Assembly (NCBI GenBank): GCA_947311845.1
Contig: CAMZMU010000041.1
Span: 133,211,505-133,275,504, forward strand
Reading direction: 5' to 3'
From: Poa pratensis
Lineage: Eukaryota > Streptophyta > Magnoliopsida > Poales > Poaceae
DNA: 64,000 bases
Made by a program: the position numbers and the translations under genes. The notes under the pieces are model-generated. The model made no database searches. It saw only the letters and a list, made by a program, of their open reading frames with translations, and was not told where the DNA came from. Shown in pieces: positions 10,384 through 22,432 of the stretch (position 1 is its first letter; each line of letters opens with the position of its first letter).

Positions 10384-11885
10384 CAGCTCCCTTCCCTTCC
10401 CTTCCCTTCCCTTCCCTTCCCTTCCCGTCCCTCCCCCTCTCTCCCCCGTGCGCCCCCTTCCCTCGCCGCTGCCAGGCCGCCGCTGGGCTCGCCCCGGCCG
10501 GTCGGTGGCGGCGGTGAGGGGCCCCCTCCCCACGCGCGCGTCCAGGCGGAGGTCATGACGCCCCTCTCTCCCGCGAGCTTCTTTGCGTGCCGGTGGCGGC
10601 GCTTGGTGGCGGAGACGGCGTGGCCCATGGCGGCTGACGGTGGGGATCTGGTGCTCGTCGTGTTGAGGTGCTCGCCGGGGTGGGCAGCCGGGCTGCGTGG
10701 CGCGGTTCCGCGTCCGAGGGCTGGGGCCTGGGCAGGGGCCCGGGCCGGCGCCCTCCTTCTCCGGCGGTCCTCCCCCCGTTGGCGGCGGCCTCCTGGCGGC
10801 TGGGTGGAGCTCCTTGTGGCAAGGGTAGGGCAGGGGCCCAACCCTTGTGCCCCGGGCTCTACCTCCGTCAGATCTAGGGTTTGGCCCTCCAGATCTAGGG
10901 TTTTCACACCTGGTGGTGTGGAGGCCCTATTCCTGCCGCGGTGCCCATGGTGGGCCCTGTGTGTCCGTTCCGAGCTGTCTCCCGGTCATGGGTGGCCCGC
11001 GTGGCGGTGGTGTGTCTTGGTGCCTCTGTTGCGGTTTCGGCGTGGCGGCGAGTTAGGAAGCTAGGGCGGCGGCCCTAGAAGGTGGGAGTCAGTGGGTTAG
11101 CGGGCGTGCCCCTGGCTTTGGTGCTGGCCGGTGGCCATGGCCGTTGGGACGGCGTGGCTCCGGCGAGCCTCTTGTTGGGGCGGTGGTGTAGGTGCTCCCT
11201 GCCCGCCGTTTTGGAGGAGGAGACGGCCGAGGGGATTCCCTCGCCCATGGGGCCGCGACAGCGACGTCTGAGGACGCCGTCCCCTTCCTGAAGGTGTCGC
11301 GTTGGCCGTTCTCTCTCCCTCTACTGGCTCCGGGTGAAAACCCAAGATCTTCGGATCGGGTGGCGACGACACTCTTGTGTCGTGCTCTTCTTGGAGACGT
11401 CATCTTGGAGCTCTCGACTAGTGGCTCTCCGTCGGGGGTCTGGCGGAGTTGCGGCGCTTCGGCGTCGGATCTGCGGTGCGCCTTCTTCGGCAAGGCTTGC
11501 TTCGAGCTCTTCACCCTCGGCTCTTGTTGGTGACTCCCATGGTGCTCCTAGCTGGTGCGGGATCAGCTCTGGCCGGTTCCTGGTGGTGGCCGGCTGCTGG
11601 TGGCATCTCCTGCGTGTGTGGAGCGAGCTGGTCGGCGTGCGTGAAAATGGCCCGCCCTTGGGTGTGCTCCGGCCCGACACTGTTGTCGATAGGCTCTGCT
11701 CCTGTTTGGCATTGGTTTTGTAATGGCCGCGCCTGCTGTTCGCGCTGCCAGCTTTTGTTTCCTTGGGAGTTTGTTTTAGTGAGGGTGTGGTGTTCGTGTT
11801 GTAAGCTGGGTTCAGCTCCTTGTAATGTGTCGCCGTTTGGGCGTTATTAATTTAACGTCGGGTCTTATGGACTTGTATCTAAAAA
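10384..11885 (+). mobile_element. GC-rich non-coding poly(A) retroposon, copy 1 (13-bp TSD)
   Basis: The element is flanked by a perfect 13-bp direct repeat AATGGCGTGTCTA (10371-10383 and 11886-11898) and ends in CTTGTATCTAAAAAA, which is the layout of target-primed (non-LTR) retrotransposition. It begins with about eight CTTCC pentamers and is very GC-rich. It shares a block around 11326-11415 (GGCGACGACACTCTTGTGTC followed by GTGCTC) with the element at 24303-25561. Long open frames exist on both strands but match no family and reflect base composition. Confidence 0.8.
10387..10426. repeat. (CTTCC)n microsatellite
   Basis: Eight near-perfect pentamers sit at the 5' end of the GC-rich retroposon. 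Confidence 0.9.
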
Positions 11886-11898
11886 AATGGCGTGTCTA

Positions 11899-12535
11899 TC
11901 TGGTCAAATAAATCATTATGAATGGCTTTTGGCGAAGTGTCACATCTGGTTGAAAGTTTTCCAAAGCGCCATTAGTCATTAAAAGTTTTGCAAAGGGCCC
12001 TTTGGCACAAATTACCGCATGCACGGGAGCTAAACTAGCTACTCCAGGCCTCCAGCTCTTCAAAGTTCTCAACTTGGAGTCTCCAGCTCTCAACTGAACT
12101 GTTCTAGGGTCCCTTGATGTGAATGTGGTGTACGGAGTGTCTGACGCCGCCACACACCACACGCTCGCTTCCGGCCTCGGTATGATCGATCGATGGATTG
12201 GCCTGCGTTGTACGCTTGTCAACATGTGCCGCTGTTTTGGCTGGAATAAGCCGTAGTACAAGCAAGAAAACAGTACGGATGAAGATCGGCTACGGGCTCG
12301 TGACTTTTTTGCTTTAATTAAGCAAGGCAAAGCAAAGCAAAGCAAGGGACGCACACGTGAAGCAACAGTTTGTACTGCTGGCGCTAGATATTCCTGAATC
12401 ACTCGATCGATCGTGCACGCGCGCGTCGGTTTGGCTGGTTTTCGGCAGTCTGCCTTTCCGGTGGGCTTAGAGCATCTCCAACCGGCCTCGTCAAACCCAA
12501 GACAGCCCGGACACGGTCCGGACAGAAAACACTCA
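11899..12535. other. Intergenic, no gene recognised
   Basis: The stretch is low in signal. At 12469 it contains TTAGAGCATCTCCAACCGG, which looks like one end of a Tourist-type element (TTA target plus GAGCATCTCCAAC), but no partner end is visible downstream. Confidence 0.4.
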
Positions 12536-12539
12536 CCTG

Positions 12540-13790
12540 ATCCTACATGTGCATGTATGTCCACAGCGTCCTCCCTAACAAGAGATGCTACCTCAAGTGG
12601 CTGCAAAACGACATTCCAGAACACCTTCCTGTTTCGTTCCACACTCACTAAATGGTATACATGATTGCTTGACTCGCCTCCCTTCTCTTCTCCTTTGGCA
12701 GCTTAACGATGGTGTCATCACACCATGTGTTCAGGTCCGTTCCTGTCGAGTGGGGGACCCCGATCCCACCATTCCACAGTAAAATCCTCTCTCTAACTAC
12801 CGTCGAGAAGCTGCAGTCAAAGGTGAGGTGCTGCACCGTTTCGCTGTGGATTATGCAAAGCTTGCATATTGGGTCATGCGACCAACCGCGAATGGACAAG
12901 TTCTCTGTCGTTCGCACCTTGCCATGCAACACCAACCAAGCGAAGAACCAACATTTCGATTCCACGCCAGCCTTCCAAAACTTGGTCATCTTGAAAGGGG
13001 ATTAGGCGCAAATGAACTAGCACCTGTATGGTGAAGTCTACGAGTATGTTCCTGACTCCATCCACCGGCACCTAATGGTACCTGGTGCCTGCTAGAGCAC
13101 CATAACGCGTATCATCTCCCAGAGTTGGACAAATTGTTACAACTATTCCAGAGTGCATAGGCGAGCCAATGCCCGAATCCAGCTGCCATGCAACAACTCC
13201 TTATGCATAGCCCGAAATTTTCTTATTATGATGGCGAACAAAGCCGAGAATTGCACTTCAAAGCACCCCGGAGCCATCGGTCAAGACGGAATAGGCATCT
13301 AGCACCATCTCTCAACTCTATGTCGGTTGAAGCATGAAAGAGTGCTCCAGGTCTGTGGCGTCGCACGGCAATGCCGCACCGTGCCACGGTATGGTCGGAT
13401 CGGTCCAAGCTAGCAAAAGGCCAACTGAGCCTGAGAGCTTTGCCAAACTTCGCCAAATCCATCACCTCCAGCCTCCAAGATCCTTCGGGTGAGAAATGTG
13501 GTGTGCCAGCTCACCAATGCATGCGGTTATGCTCCCACCGCTGCTCCTGGCTTCATCATGTATGTAGAAGTATCTGAGTCAAATGCCTTGGAATCGAGCT
13601 TGATGAAAAAACCCGCTGTGCCCTACCGGCGCATTTCTTTTATCATGCTTTGGACGTGCAAAATTATCGTGTGCAACACCTCTTGATGAAAGCCGATTGG
13701 CTGGGTGACACCAGTCCAGGGAGAAGCGTGCAAAGTGAAGGGGTAGCATCTTGGAGAAGATCTTCGAGACTATGAATCAAGCTAATTGCA
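12540..13790 (-). mobile_element. Decayed L1-type LINE: RT, linker and zf-RVT remnants
   Basis: Read on the minus strand, conceptual translation gives a reverse-transcriptase start (RPISLIHSLAKIFSK, about 13770), an FIK/HDNF-like region near 13640, a linker with MDLAKFGKALRL (13465 downward), the zinc-binding RVT domain (12989-12648: SKCWFFAWLVLHGK, then CKLCIIHSETVQHLTFDC) and a C-terminal RNRKVFWNVV stretch. Several frame changes and stops separate these blocks, and the YxDD catalytic segment is missing, so an internal deletion is inferred. It is a dead fragment. Confidence 0.85.
12648..12989 (-). pseudogene. LINE zf-RVT (reverse-transcriptase zinc-binding) domain fragment
   Basis: A 113-codon frame carries the C-x2-C...H...C pattern of the plant zf-RVT domain (CKLCIIHSETVQHLTFDC) preceded by the aromatic SKCWFFAWL block. 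The downstream YTIW.VWNERNR-type continuation lies in another frame starting at about 12650, showing a frameshift. Confidence 0.85.
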
Positions 13791-13799
13791 GAGGGATGA

Positions 13800-14285
13800 A
13801 TTGTGTGCTGGCGTTTTATCTTAGGTGCACTATAATGAATTGATATATTATGCCAGTTAGACTATAATCATTCGTTTTGCTCTTATGTTGCTTCCCTATA
13901 TTTGATGTTAGTGTGTGCTATTGTCTGTTAGTTATATCACACCTGGTGAGAAGAAGCGACCACAAACACGGGAGGCAGGGAACTAACCACATTGTAAATG
14001 CATTTTCCGAGCCAAATGTTTACGGATATCAATAATGAAAGAACCATTGGTCGAAATGCATAGGACCAAACAAAGAACAAAGGCTTATACCTTGAGTGGG
14101 CCTCTCCTTGATGGGTCTAGCTCGCCATTTGGTATAGGCAACCAGACACACTCAAAATAGTTGTGAAACTGTTTAGCTTATCAAACCTCATCACGTAAGA
14201 CCGTTAGCCATGTGGTTTCCGAGCAGTCTGTTAGGAGGTTTATGTACTAGTGAATGTACCAAAATAAGTCAACAAACTTCACGTA
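13800..14285. other. Intergenic, nothing recognised
   Basis: No coding-like frame or paired repeat was found. Confidence 0.45.
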
Positions 14286-14289
14286 GATG

Positions 14290-14482
14290 TACTCCCTCTT
14301 TGCCAAAATGTAGTGTATCAATATCTACCACGTCAAATACATATAACAAGAAAATATATTTCAGGATGATTCTAATAATATAGATATGATGTTGTGGATT
14401 TTTTTTACATATATACTTGGTCAAACTTCACAAATTTGATTTGATTAAAACTAAATGCACACATTTTGACTAAAAGGGGGTA
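14290..14482. mobile_element. Stowaway-type MITE, moderately diverged
   Basis: It starts TACTCCCTCTTTGCC and ends CTAAAAGGGGGTA, with TA at both ends, and has the TTGGTCAAACTT arm near the right. About 190 bp, which fits Stowaway. Confidence 0.65.
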
Positions 14483-15410
14483 TAACCTAGCTAGGCAGAG
14501 AAGTTGTGAGTGTATATCTAGCCTGACATAATGTAGCTAATTCACTTGATTAATTAGAAATAATATTACCTAGTACTCCCCATGAAAAATCTTGTCATTA
14601 ATAGTGAACATGTAGGGGGGTATTGCGACACATGGCATCTATTCCCCTAGACAAACTGAACATGAATTTTCGCACTGATCTTAGGAAACCAGCTGATGTA
14701 GTTTAATACCAGCACACCGTCTTGCATCAACACGTATTAGTCGGTGCACTTGTGAGAATCATCGATCTCATATATGCATGCACTACCATACTAGTAGAAT
14801 CCAAGGAGTTCTCTGTGGGCGACATAAACAGTAACGCTAAACAACAATATTCCAATCAAGGACCGTTGAAAGACGCATAGTTTACATTACAAACTGAAGA
14901 ATCTAAACAGCAAGCATATGATAGCCTGTGTGTGCAGGAGGTTGCAGGAACACATGGTATCTCGTTTTGGAATAGTCAAATTGCTTCTGCATTGATGCAA
15001 CCAATCATGGACTAGAACAATGTGACAGACAGGGAATCTCTCGTAGCGCGTTAATTGGGTGAACGATCAAGTTTATCAAATTAAGGCAGCTAGATTGATT
15101 AGTTGTTGGTTACCATCGGGAACTAAACGAGTATAGCTTAATTAGATTCATTGGATTGGATTGGATTGGATCGGAATGATGCTGACAAAGTGACAATAGG
15201 AAGATACTGAAAACATACAAATGGCTAGCTGCAAGACGATTAATTAAAGCAAATCCTCTCATAGCGCAGTGCGATGTGTCGACATCTGCAGGAGCATCTC
15301 GACTACTCAGCACGTAAAGAAATGGAGCAAGTTAAAGTATAGGTACGTAAAGACTAGCTAGGCGACGACCTATATCTTTGGTTAGTTGGCTCCGGTCTCG
15401 TCCACTAATT
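14483..15410. other. Intergenic, nothing recognised
   Basis: AT-rich sequence; the only noticeable motif is GGATTGGATTGGATTGGAT, a short 5-bp tandem run (about 15150-15170). Confidence 0.45.
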
Positions 15411-15414
15411 ACAT

Positions 15415-15785
15415 AAAATCTCCCTAAAGCAAAATTTAGAACCTGGGTCCATGTGAATCCTACGAAACAACTTAGCGAATTGTGTTTCTATGTTTTGAAA
15501 ATTGTGAAAAAAAATCAAGCAGTAGCTATTAAGTAGAAACTCAATATAACCAATAAGATTTGAAACTTAAATTTCTAAGTTTATTATCTATACATACGTA
15601 GGTCATAACAATTTCTGAATATTTTATAAGGGTGAGTTTCTACTCAATGCCTACATGCGTGTTTTTTCCTAATTTTTTCAAACTTGTAAAAAATACGATT
15701 TTCACACAGTTTTGATAAATGAATTCACATGGGTCAGATTTTCATTGTGCATTTTCCAAATTTCGCGTGATGTCTGGTTCTTTTG
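15415..15785. mobile_element. Palindromic MITE, about 370 bp
   Basis: The left arm CTGGGTCCATGTGAATC (about 15444) pairs with the complement of AATTCACATGGGTCAGA (about 15720-15737). The inner AAGTAGAAACTCA (about 15531) pairs with the complement of TGAGTTTCTACTC (about 15632). Arms are roughly 150 bp with about 70 percent pairing by eye. TSD not resolved. Confidence 0.65.
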
Positions 15786-18070
15786 TTTGGCTCGCGGTCT
15801 TAGCGAAATTGTTTACGTATATGGGCTGGATACTAGGCGAATAACATGCAGGTGCTAGCTTGGTCGAAATCGAGGTAGATCGATATAATTTCCTATTATC
15901 TTACTATTAATAATGTAGTCAAATTTATTAAAATCGACTATATTTTAACTATTCTAAGAATTGCAAGCATCTACAATCAATTTTAAACCATTTGACACTG
16001 AGTGCAAAGAAATGAGCACATATGTGGGGCTATTATTAGTATTATTTGTCAAGGATATACAATGGTTCTGACACTGAGCAGTTGGTACTTCTACTTCGAT
16101 CATGCTATTGTAATGTATTATATTTCATTCAATATATATACTATAATTTTTTACAATTCTTGCAGAATTACATGTTTTTGTATAATTCCTTTTTTCACTT
16201 GAAGAAGCTACACGGTAAGAAAACATGTACAATATACACGGACATGTATTTGTAATTGTTAAGTTAACTTGTTTTGCTTTCAAGTTTCAATTATGTAGTC
16301 AGTTACTAGTTAAAATACATGAGTCAGCTTAAAATTTCTTTAAGAGGCTAACAAGGTAGGATCTAGAAAGTGATATATGTAGAATCCACTCTATTATGTT
16401 CAAGTGTTGATTAACATAATTGACGCTCCATAGTGTGCAAAGTGCTAAGAGCGTCGGATGGGTTTGGATATAGTTTGTTTTGGTTGGTGTAAATTCCTCA
16501 AAACCAATCCTTAGATCAGTTGACGGGTCAATCTATCATGAACCGTATGCCGCACTTAAACTAATTACTATGTGCCCTGGTGAAAGTTTGTTAAGTTTCT
16601 CCAACTTGCATACCCTTCATGGAACATAGACATATAGACCAATAATTTATACGGGGATTTGACCCCACAGGACAAAGCTACGCCGTTGCTTGTTCCTGAA
16701 AGCATGCACCCATGCGCTTTACCTTTCTAGAATGCTCAAAATATAAGCACTAGCAGGTACGTATTAAGTAATTTAGACTTCCAAAAGGTCGCCTGCTCCA
16801 AGTCCAAGTGTCCAACTAGCCCCAGCTCCCATGATACCTCCGAAGCTCGCCAAATCTTTAGTCAGGGGGACCATTTGGTACCTTAAATAAAACTATGCAC
16901 TCCACTCAGTTTTAGGAAGCAGCATAGTACTGCAACAAGATATACTTTGTGTGAAGATTTTGAAACAAACAACTCCCACTAGGCATTGTTGGGCACTGAC
17001 CCAACCAAAAAGAAGCAAGAATAACCAAAGGGATTTGCTGAAGAACCGTATCTCATTTAGTAATAAGGAGAGCAGGGAGAGGGGTAGGTACGATCAAGAG
17101 GGGAAAGTGAAGAACTAGGTGTGTTTCACTACAGAAGTCATAAATAGAACCTAGATACATATGATCTCTTACTCATCATTTCAAGTTGTAAAAAGATTAT
17201 AAAAATCCTTGTATGTTTCACTACGGCTCTCCAAACAACAATAACTTTATTCTTGATTTCCTGAAAAACTTAATTGCATGCGGGAGACTATACATATGCT
17301 TTGAAGTAGAGATGATTTTAATGAGAAGTAGAGATGAGTAGTAGAAAAGGAGAGCAAAGAGGAAACATCATGGACCTTTTGCTGACAGCTTTTACCTTAT
17401 ATCTTGGTAAGGTGGCGTAGTTGTGAGTAGGACTATATGTTCTGGTGCTCAATCTGACTAAACTTATCTGTCGTATCACAGATTTATCCTCCGTGATCTC
17501 CTCGGATTCGGCGGTATGAACACAGCTTTACACTGCCTATGCCTAGAGAGTAGAGACTTGCTTAATAAGTCGATCCTACGTAGTAGTACTATATCAACTC
17601 TAGATCGATCGAAGTCTAGCTAGAATGAAACGAAAATTAAGAGGGAGAAAGGGATCTGCAGGGTCGTTGCGTATCGATGGGTAAAGCAAGCTGGGGACAT
17701 GGCGGCCATATATCCCGGCCGGGGACGCGTCGCTCTCCACAACGTAACATGATCGATATATAGGGCCGAAAGGAAACAGCACCGAACGCGCGAGAGATGC
17801 TCCCTCCCCAAAATCTCCGATCCATCCATCATCATCATGGCGCCTCAATCGTCCATTCACGTCCGTTTTCTATTCCATTCCTCCATCATATCATATCGCT
17901 CGAAGCTCCATACTGCTAGTCCAGTCCATCATCGATGCATCCATGCAGTGCATCCTGCCGGGCTACAGGGTCCGGGTTACGATCAGCCCGTGCGTGCCAG
18001 TCTATCTCTCAAGTTTCCAACCAGCTGACACGTCTAAGCGTATACTCGCAAGTCGCAACTAACGGTACAA
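15786..18070. other. Intergenic, nothing recognised
   Basis: About 2.3 kb of AT-rich sequence. ORFs are short and carry no motif I recognise. Confidence 0.45.
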
Positions 18071-19047
18071 GCTTAGGGCGTGTTTGGTTCCCTGGATGCT
18101 TATTGGGCCACCGTGGCCTTACAGGGACTGATTAAGAAAAACGAGAGCTCGGTCATGCTGTGCAACTTATTTGGTTGCCCACAATGTTTTATCCAGACCC
18201 GATGGCAGGAAACGAGTTTAGAGATCATAAGAAAGTTCCTTTTGTTTGGTTTCCCGCGTTTGTGTTTAAAGGCTAATACGATTTGTTTGGTCGACTCGTT
18301 TCGGGTCATTATGATTACCTTGTATTTACCACTGGTAAGGTTACCAGCCAACTGATATTCACATATGATTATACTGACTTATGACTTATGAGTATAACAA
18401 ATACACAATGGCGACGAACTGAACGAGGATGATGAACTCTTTGTGACGGCCACACCTGATCAGTCCGGCACCTTTGCCCACACCAGTTCTGCTCACAGCG
18501 CCTTTGCATACTCTATTAGTGCTGCTCTCAGTAAGGAGAGGCTATCTGGCAGCATAGACATGGAGTAAGCATTCTCTGCCTCCTCTAAGGTATCAAATTT
18601 TTCGCAACACTAATTGTGGGAAACTGTGCACTTGAGCATAGCAAGAGCTTCAAAATGTGAAGATTTCTCGAACCCTCCCTCCGAACACCACATAGCACTA
18701 CAACATAGAAGAACAAGATTACAACATGCAAAATAAGCTACTTAGGATCATAAGGAAGAATGCAACATATGCAAAGCATGCATTAATCATCATATACTGA
18801 AAGCAATAAAGCAGCACAAGTGTTTGCTACCTAGTATGATGTCAACCTAGCACCACATCTAACGAGGGTGTAATAGTACCATCGCAAGTTTAGCATGTGA
18901 GGGGTTAGCATATTTATCACCTTAACTATCCAAAATATACATGTCATAAGAAGTTTTATTGTTCTAACTACCCAAAGTATACATGACATATCACCGTGAT
19001 CATCATCATCAAGCATGCTTGCACCACCGCCCCCAGCAGACCTAGCA

Positions 19048-19990
19048 CTACACGTAGTAGTGCTTGGCCAGAAAGGTACTGAGCCAGAACTTATGGTGAT
19101 CCTCGGCCATACTAAAAAAGCCTAGAACTTGTGCCTTGTTGTCCAGAAGGGGGCTGAGAACTACCATTTTGGACTCGGCACTGAATCCACCTGTGTCCAT
19201 GACAATATTGTAGAGGTCAGAGTGTACGTCGACAGGCGTGCTCTCTGTGATGGCGGATGCCACCTCCCTATTGCCTTGGTCATGCTAATGAAGACAAGGA
19301 CCTTCTCATCCACATTACGCCTCTCTTCCTCTTCTTCTCCCTCTCTGGCTCTCAGGTGTTGGCTTCGGTGCAGTCTCATCAGCCTTCTCACCATTATTCT
19401 CACCGCCATCCATGTGGATGATGTCTGACTGCGGGGTGTCCCAATAATCAGCTGATGGCGTACCAAGAGCCTCCTTGGATTCCATGGCATGACTGGCAGT
19501 GGCCAGATCAAAGTAGAAGATGGTATGCATCTATAGTTTGCGATGGGCTTGTTGAGGAACTCAGCGTCTTTCGCGTGATCTTAGGGACGAAAGACACAGT
19601 AAGACAGTTCAACCGTTTGCTAGTTTGATGAATGGTCACAAAGTTAGAGAGTTAGGCCGACCAGAATGCGGACTCTTAAGTGCTCGCTCTTGGAGACAAT
19701 GCTATGAGTCTCGTCATCCTAGTGTGCACCACTAAGGTCTTTTAGTTTTGACACCCGGATCCACCTTGCTCTCCATTTCCTGAGGTGGTTATACACCTGA
19801 GTCGAAGTGACCTCTTGGCCAGAGAACCCAAAAAACCAGCTTCACAACGGTGTTGAGGTGCACCTCCTTAAACCCTTCCTCAGTCCTCACCCCGGAGGCG
19901 ATGAGCTCGCACATGTTGTTCACCACGAAGGTGAACAGATATGGAGGCCACTTCATGGTCTTCCGTATTTTGCTCACCTTGTTCTTCTCT
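19048..19990 (-). pseudogene. Harbinger-associated MYB/SANT-like (Myb_DNA-bind_3 type) protein, broken
   Basis: Blocks in order on the minus strand: KTMKWPPYLFTFVVNNMCEL and RTEEGFKEVHLNTVVK (19977-19860), then after a frame change TSTQVYNHLRKWRARWI (about 19810-19760), then DAEFLNKPIANY, an acidic linker, and a C-terminal STPVDVHSDLYNIVMDTGG...FLAKHY (19230-19048). The order and the YNHLRKWR motif are those of the MYB-like protein that accompanies Harbinger transposases and assists DNA binding and nuclear import. It is broken by an in-frame TAG (19719-19721) where Trp is expected after LSGA, and by at least two frame changes. Confidence 0.75.
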
Positions 19991-20234
19991 TTGGCAGCCT
20001 ACGGAGCCAGTTTTTTAACTTTCTGAGTTTCACGATCAGGCATCTTGACCAGATGAGAAGATAGCCCTAGGCACCTTGAAAAAACCCTGCATCTTGGGTA
20101 ACCGCCACCTCGAACACCTAAGAGTCCGGGACAATGGAGAGATCGGGCTCGCTATCTGACAACACTAGGGCTTGGCTAAATTCTTCGTTGCTCATGTCCT
20201 ACAATGGTTACGACCAAGACAAATGCATCATGCT

Positions 20235-20365
20235 CACTACAATATCTACCACAACAAGATCTAGCAGAGCAATATCTACCACAGCATCAGGATCTACCAG
20301 AGCAACATCTACCACACCATCAAGATCAATCACAACACCATCAAAAGCATTACTGTTGAACATGA
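20235..20365. repeat. Imperfect minisatellite of ATCTACCACA/AGATCTACCAGAGCAAC units
   Basis: Units built on ATCTACCA(C/G)A recur about six times with variable spacers inside the Harbinger-like element. Confidence 0.6.
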
Positions 20366-21140
20366 GAAAGCTACCAAATCGTAACACAACTACATTATCT
20401 ACCACATGCTCACACTAAATAATGGAGCAATACTTACTCAAACTACATCATGACCAGATCTACTTAATACTCAAAGATCTAATTAAGCTAAAAGACCAAG
20501 GGTTTGAGGGTACTTACATGCATTGGAGGAGCGGAAGAGGCCGCTCTCTGCTCGGAGAAGAGGAGGAAGAGGTTTCCGCAGACCACCGCTGACCGGAAGA
20601 GGGGATGGCGCCGTTTACCTGCTCGTCGGTGAAGAAATCAACAGGGAGAGCTCGAAAGGGGGGAAATGGTGGCGGGAGTTTCGGCGGTGACCCAACGGGG
20701 GTGAAATAGGGGAGCGAAAATGGTGGACGGTCACAAAATTTCTCCCGCGGTTTTTTCGCATGTGTGCGTCCAGCTTGCACCATCTCAAATGTTGCATGAG
20801 CTCGAACGAGCTCGGCACCCCGTTCCCTTTTTTGCACGTGGAGAGGTGACTCTGTAGATACGGGCGATTCGACCGTTTCTACAGGACCTGACTCCGGGGT
20901 GGTTTAAGATTCGTACAGACGGAAATACAGAGCCGACCAGATAAGGAAATGCCCCATTTTTACATCGAGAGTCTAGTTGAGAGGCTCGCGAGGAACCAAA
21001 CACGCCTGGTTGCTTATAGCACGTAGAACCACTGGAACCGGTGTGATCGGTGGACGACACTGGTTAGACAAGGCATGTGCCCCACGCAATACATTATGTG
21101 CCCGAGACCCGGAATACCGCGTGCCCATCCACCAATCCGG

Positions 21141-21228
21141 ATGTCTAGACATTATACAAGTGTGTAATCGTACAGCCAGCTCTCGATAGATGTCTAGACA
21201 TTATACAAGTGTGTAATCGTACAGCCAG
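21141..21228. repeat. Two perfect 39-bp direct repeats, 49-bp period, upstream of Aux/IAA
   Basis: ATGTCTAGACATTATACAAG followed by TGTGTAATCGTACAGCCAG occurs at 21141-21179 and 21190-21228 with a 10-bp spacer. Each copy carries the palindrome TGTCTAGACA, which contains two opposed TGTC half sites. The repeats lie 200-280 bp upstream of the TATA box of the Aux/IAA gene. Confidence 0.9.
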
Positions 21229-21420
21229 GCCGATCGGTACAGCCGGCGACGCACATGGGCTGGCCCGTGGACCGAGGGATCGCGCCGCTCGTCCGGGCCC
21301 CCGCTGTCGCCGGCCGACCCGGCACGCTGCGCCCCAGCCACCGTCACAACCCAGCCGGCGTGTGCTGCGCTCGATGCACCTACGTGTCTGCCTCCCATGC
21401 GCTAGCTAGCTGCCCTTCTC

Positions 21421-21428
21421 CTATAAAA
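21421..21428 (+). promoter_or_regulatory. TATA box of the Aux/IAA gene
   Basis: CTATAAAA lies about 155 bp upstream of the start codon in a GC-rich promoter. A transcription start near 21450 would give a 5' leader of about 130 nt. Confidence 0.65.
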
Positions 21429-21582
21429 CGTGCTCGCCAACCCTGCCCTTAGGGCCAAGCCAACACAGCGCACACATCGTCTAGTCTCTCAGAGTTCATC
21501 AGATTCAACATCGCATCGCCTTATTCGAGTTCGAGCTAAGACAAGGGAGAAGACAGCACCTTTGATCGTGCCTCGACTAGAA

Positions 21583-22432
21583 ATGGAAGCTGCCAGCCTC
21601 CTCATGGCCACCGAGCTGAGGCTGGGCCTGCCGGGCATCGACGACCAAAAGACCACCACGGTCTCGCCGCCGGCCACGCCTAGGGGGAAGAAGCGCACCA
21701 TGGACGCCTTCGAGGACACCACCGCCGCCGACGAGGCCGACAAGTCCGACGACGTCGAGTCCGCACCACCAGTAGCCAAGTGAGTACTCCTAGCCAACCA
21801 GCCTTCCGGCGGCTCGCATCTTCTTCAGAACGCAAACTCAGGGTTCTTGGTTCTTACATGCTTCTGTTGAACTCTTGCAGGGCACAAGTTGTAGGGTGGC
21901 CACCAGTGAGGTCGTACCGGAAGAGTTGCTTCCAGGCAACCAAGAGCAAGGCGAAGAAAGCCGAGGATGCCTGCAGCAACAACACCACACCGTCTGCGGC
22001 TCCAGGTGCGACTAGCACCAACGGCGGCGTCTCCTTCGTGAAAGTGAGCATGGACGGAGCGCCCTACCTGAGGAAGGTAGACATGCGGATGTACAAGGGC
22101 TACAGGGAGCTCAGGGAGGCCCTGGAGGCCATGTTCGTCTGCTTCTCGGGGGCAGATGCTTCCAACGGCGCCAATCCGTCCGAGTACGCCATCACCTACG
22201 AGGACAAGGACGGCGACCTCATGCTCGTCGGAGATGTGCCCTTCGAGTAAGTGCTACTAGTTAATTTGATCAGCTGTTCATCTTCAATAATATTAGGTGT
22301 GAACTAGAGATCATTTTGTGAACCAGTGACTCATGGTCTTTTTTCTTGTGTGTTTGCAGCATGTTCAGCGGCACCTGCAAGAAGTTGAGAATCATCAAGA
22401 GATCTGAAGCCACAGGACTGGGATCCAAATAA
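21583..22432 (+). CDS. IAA: Aux/IAA auxin-response transcriptional repressor (3 exons)
   Basis: Exons 21583-21779, 21881-22246 and 22360-22432 join at GT..AG introns (GTGAGT..TTGCAG and GTAAGT..TTGCAG) into 211 codons. Domain I is ELRLGLPG (residues 11-18; the EAR LxLxL motif that recruits TOPLESS). A basic KR site is RGKKR (34-38). Domain II degron is [10 protein letters not shown] (69-78), recognised by TIR1/AFB with auxin. The PB1 dimerisation domain spans about 117-203 with Lys120 and the acidic DKDGD patch. All canonical elements are intact, so this should be a normal nuclear, short-lived repressor of ARF factors. The start was chosen because domain I follows it directly and the TATA box is upstream. 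Subfamily number cannot be given safely. A Harbinger-like element ends 577 bp upstream. Confidence 0.95.

Larger units (their letters stand above)
18076..21006 (-). mobile_element. PIF/Harbinger-like DNA transposon with decayed MYB/SANT-like ORF
   Basis: Terminal inverted repeats are GGCGTGTTTGGTTCC (18077-18091) and its exact complement (20992-21006); the left end is preceded by TTA, the usual Harbinger target, but the right flank (TGG) does not match, so the right tip may be altered. Inside, the minus strand encodes remnants of the MYB/SANT-like accessory protein of Harbinger elements (about 20000-19048). No DDE transposase block was recognised in the 2.9 kb, so the copy is non-autonomous. 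Confidence 0.7.

Noticed and set aside
10372..11850. Several 100-230 codon frames on both strands
   Set aside because: They lie inside a TSD-bounded GC-rich retroposon, overlap each other in many frames and carry no recognisable motif.
12469..12490. Left end of a Tourist element (TTA + GAGCATCTCCAAC)
   Set aside because: No complementary right end downstream; may be a remnant.
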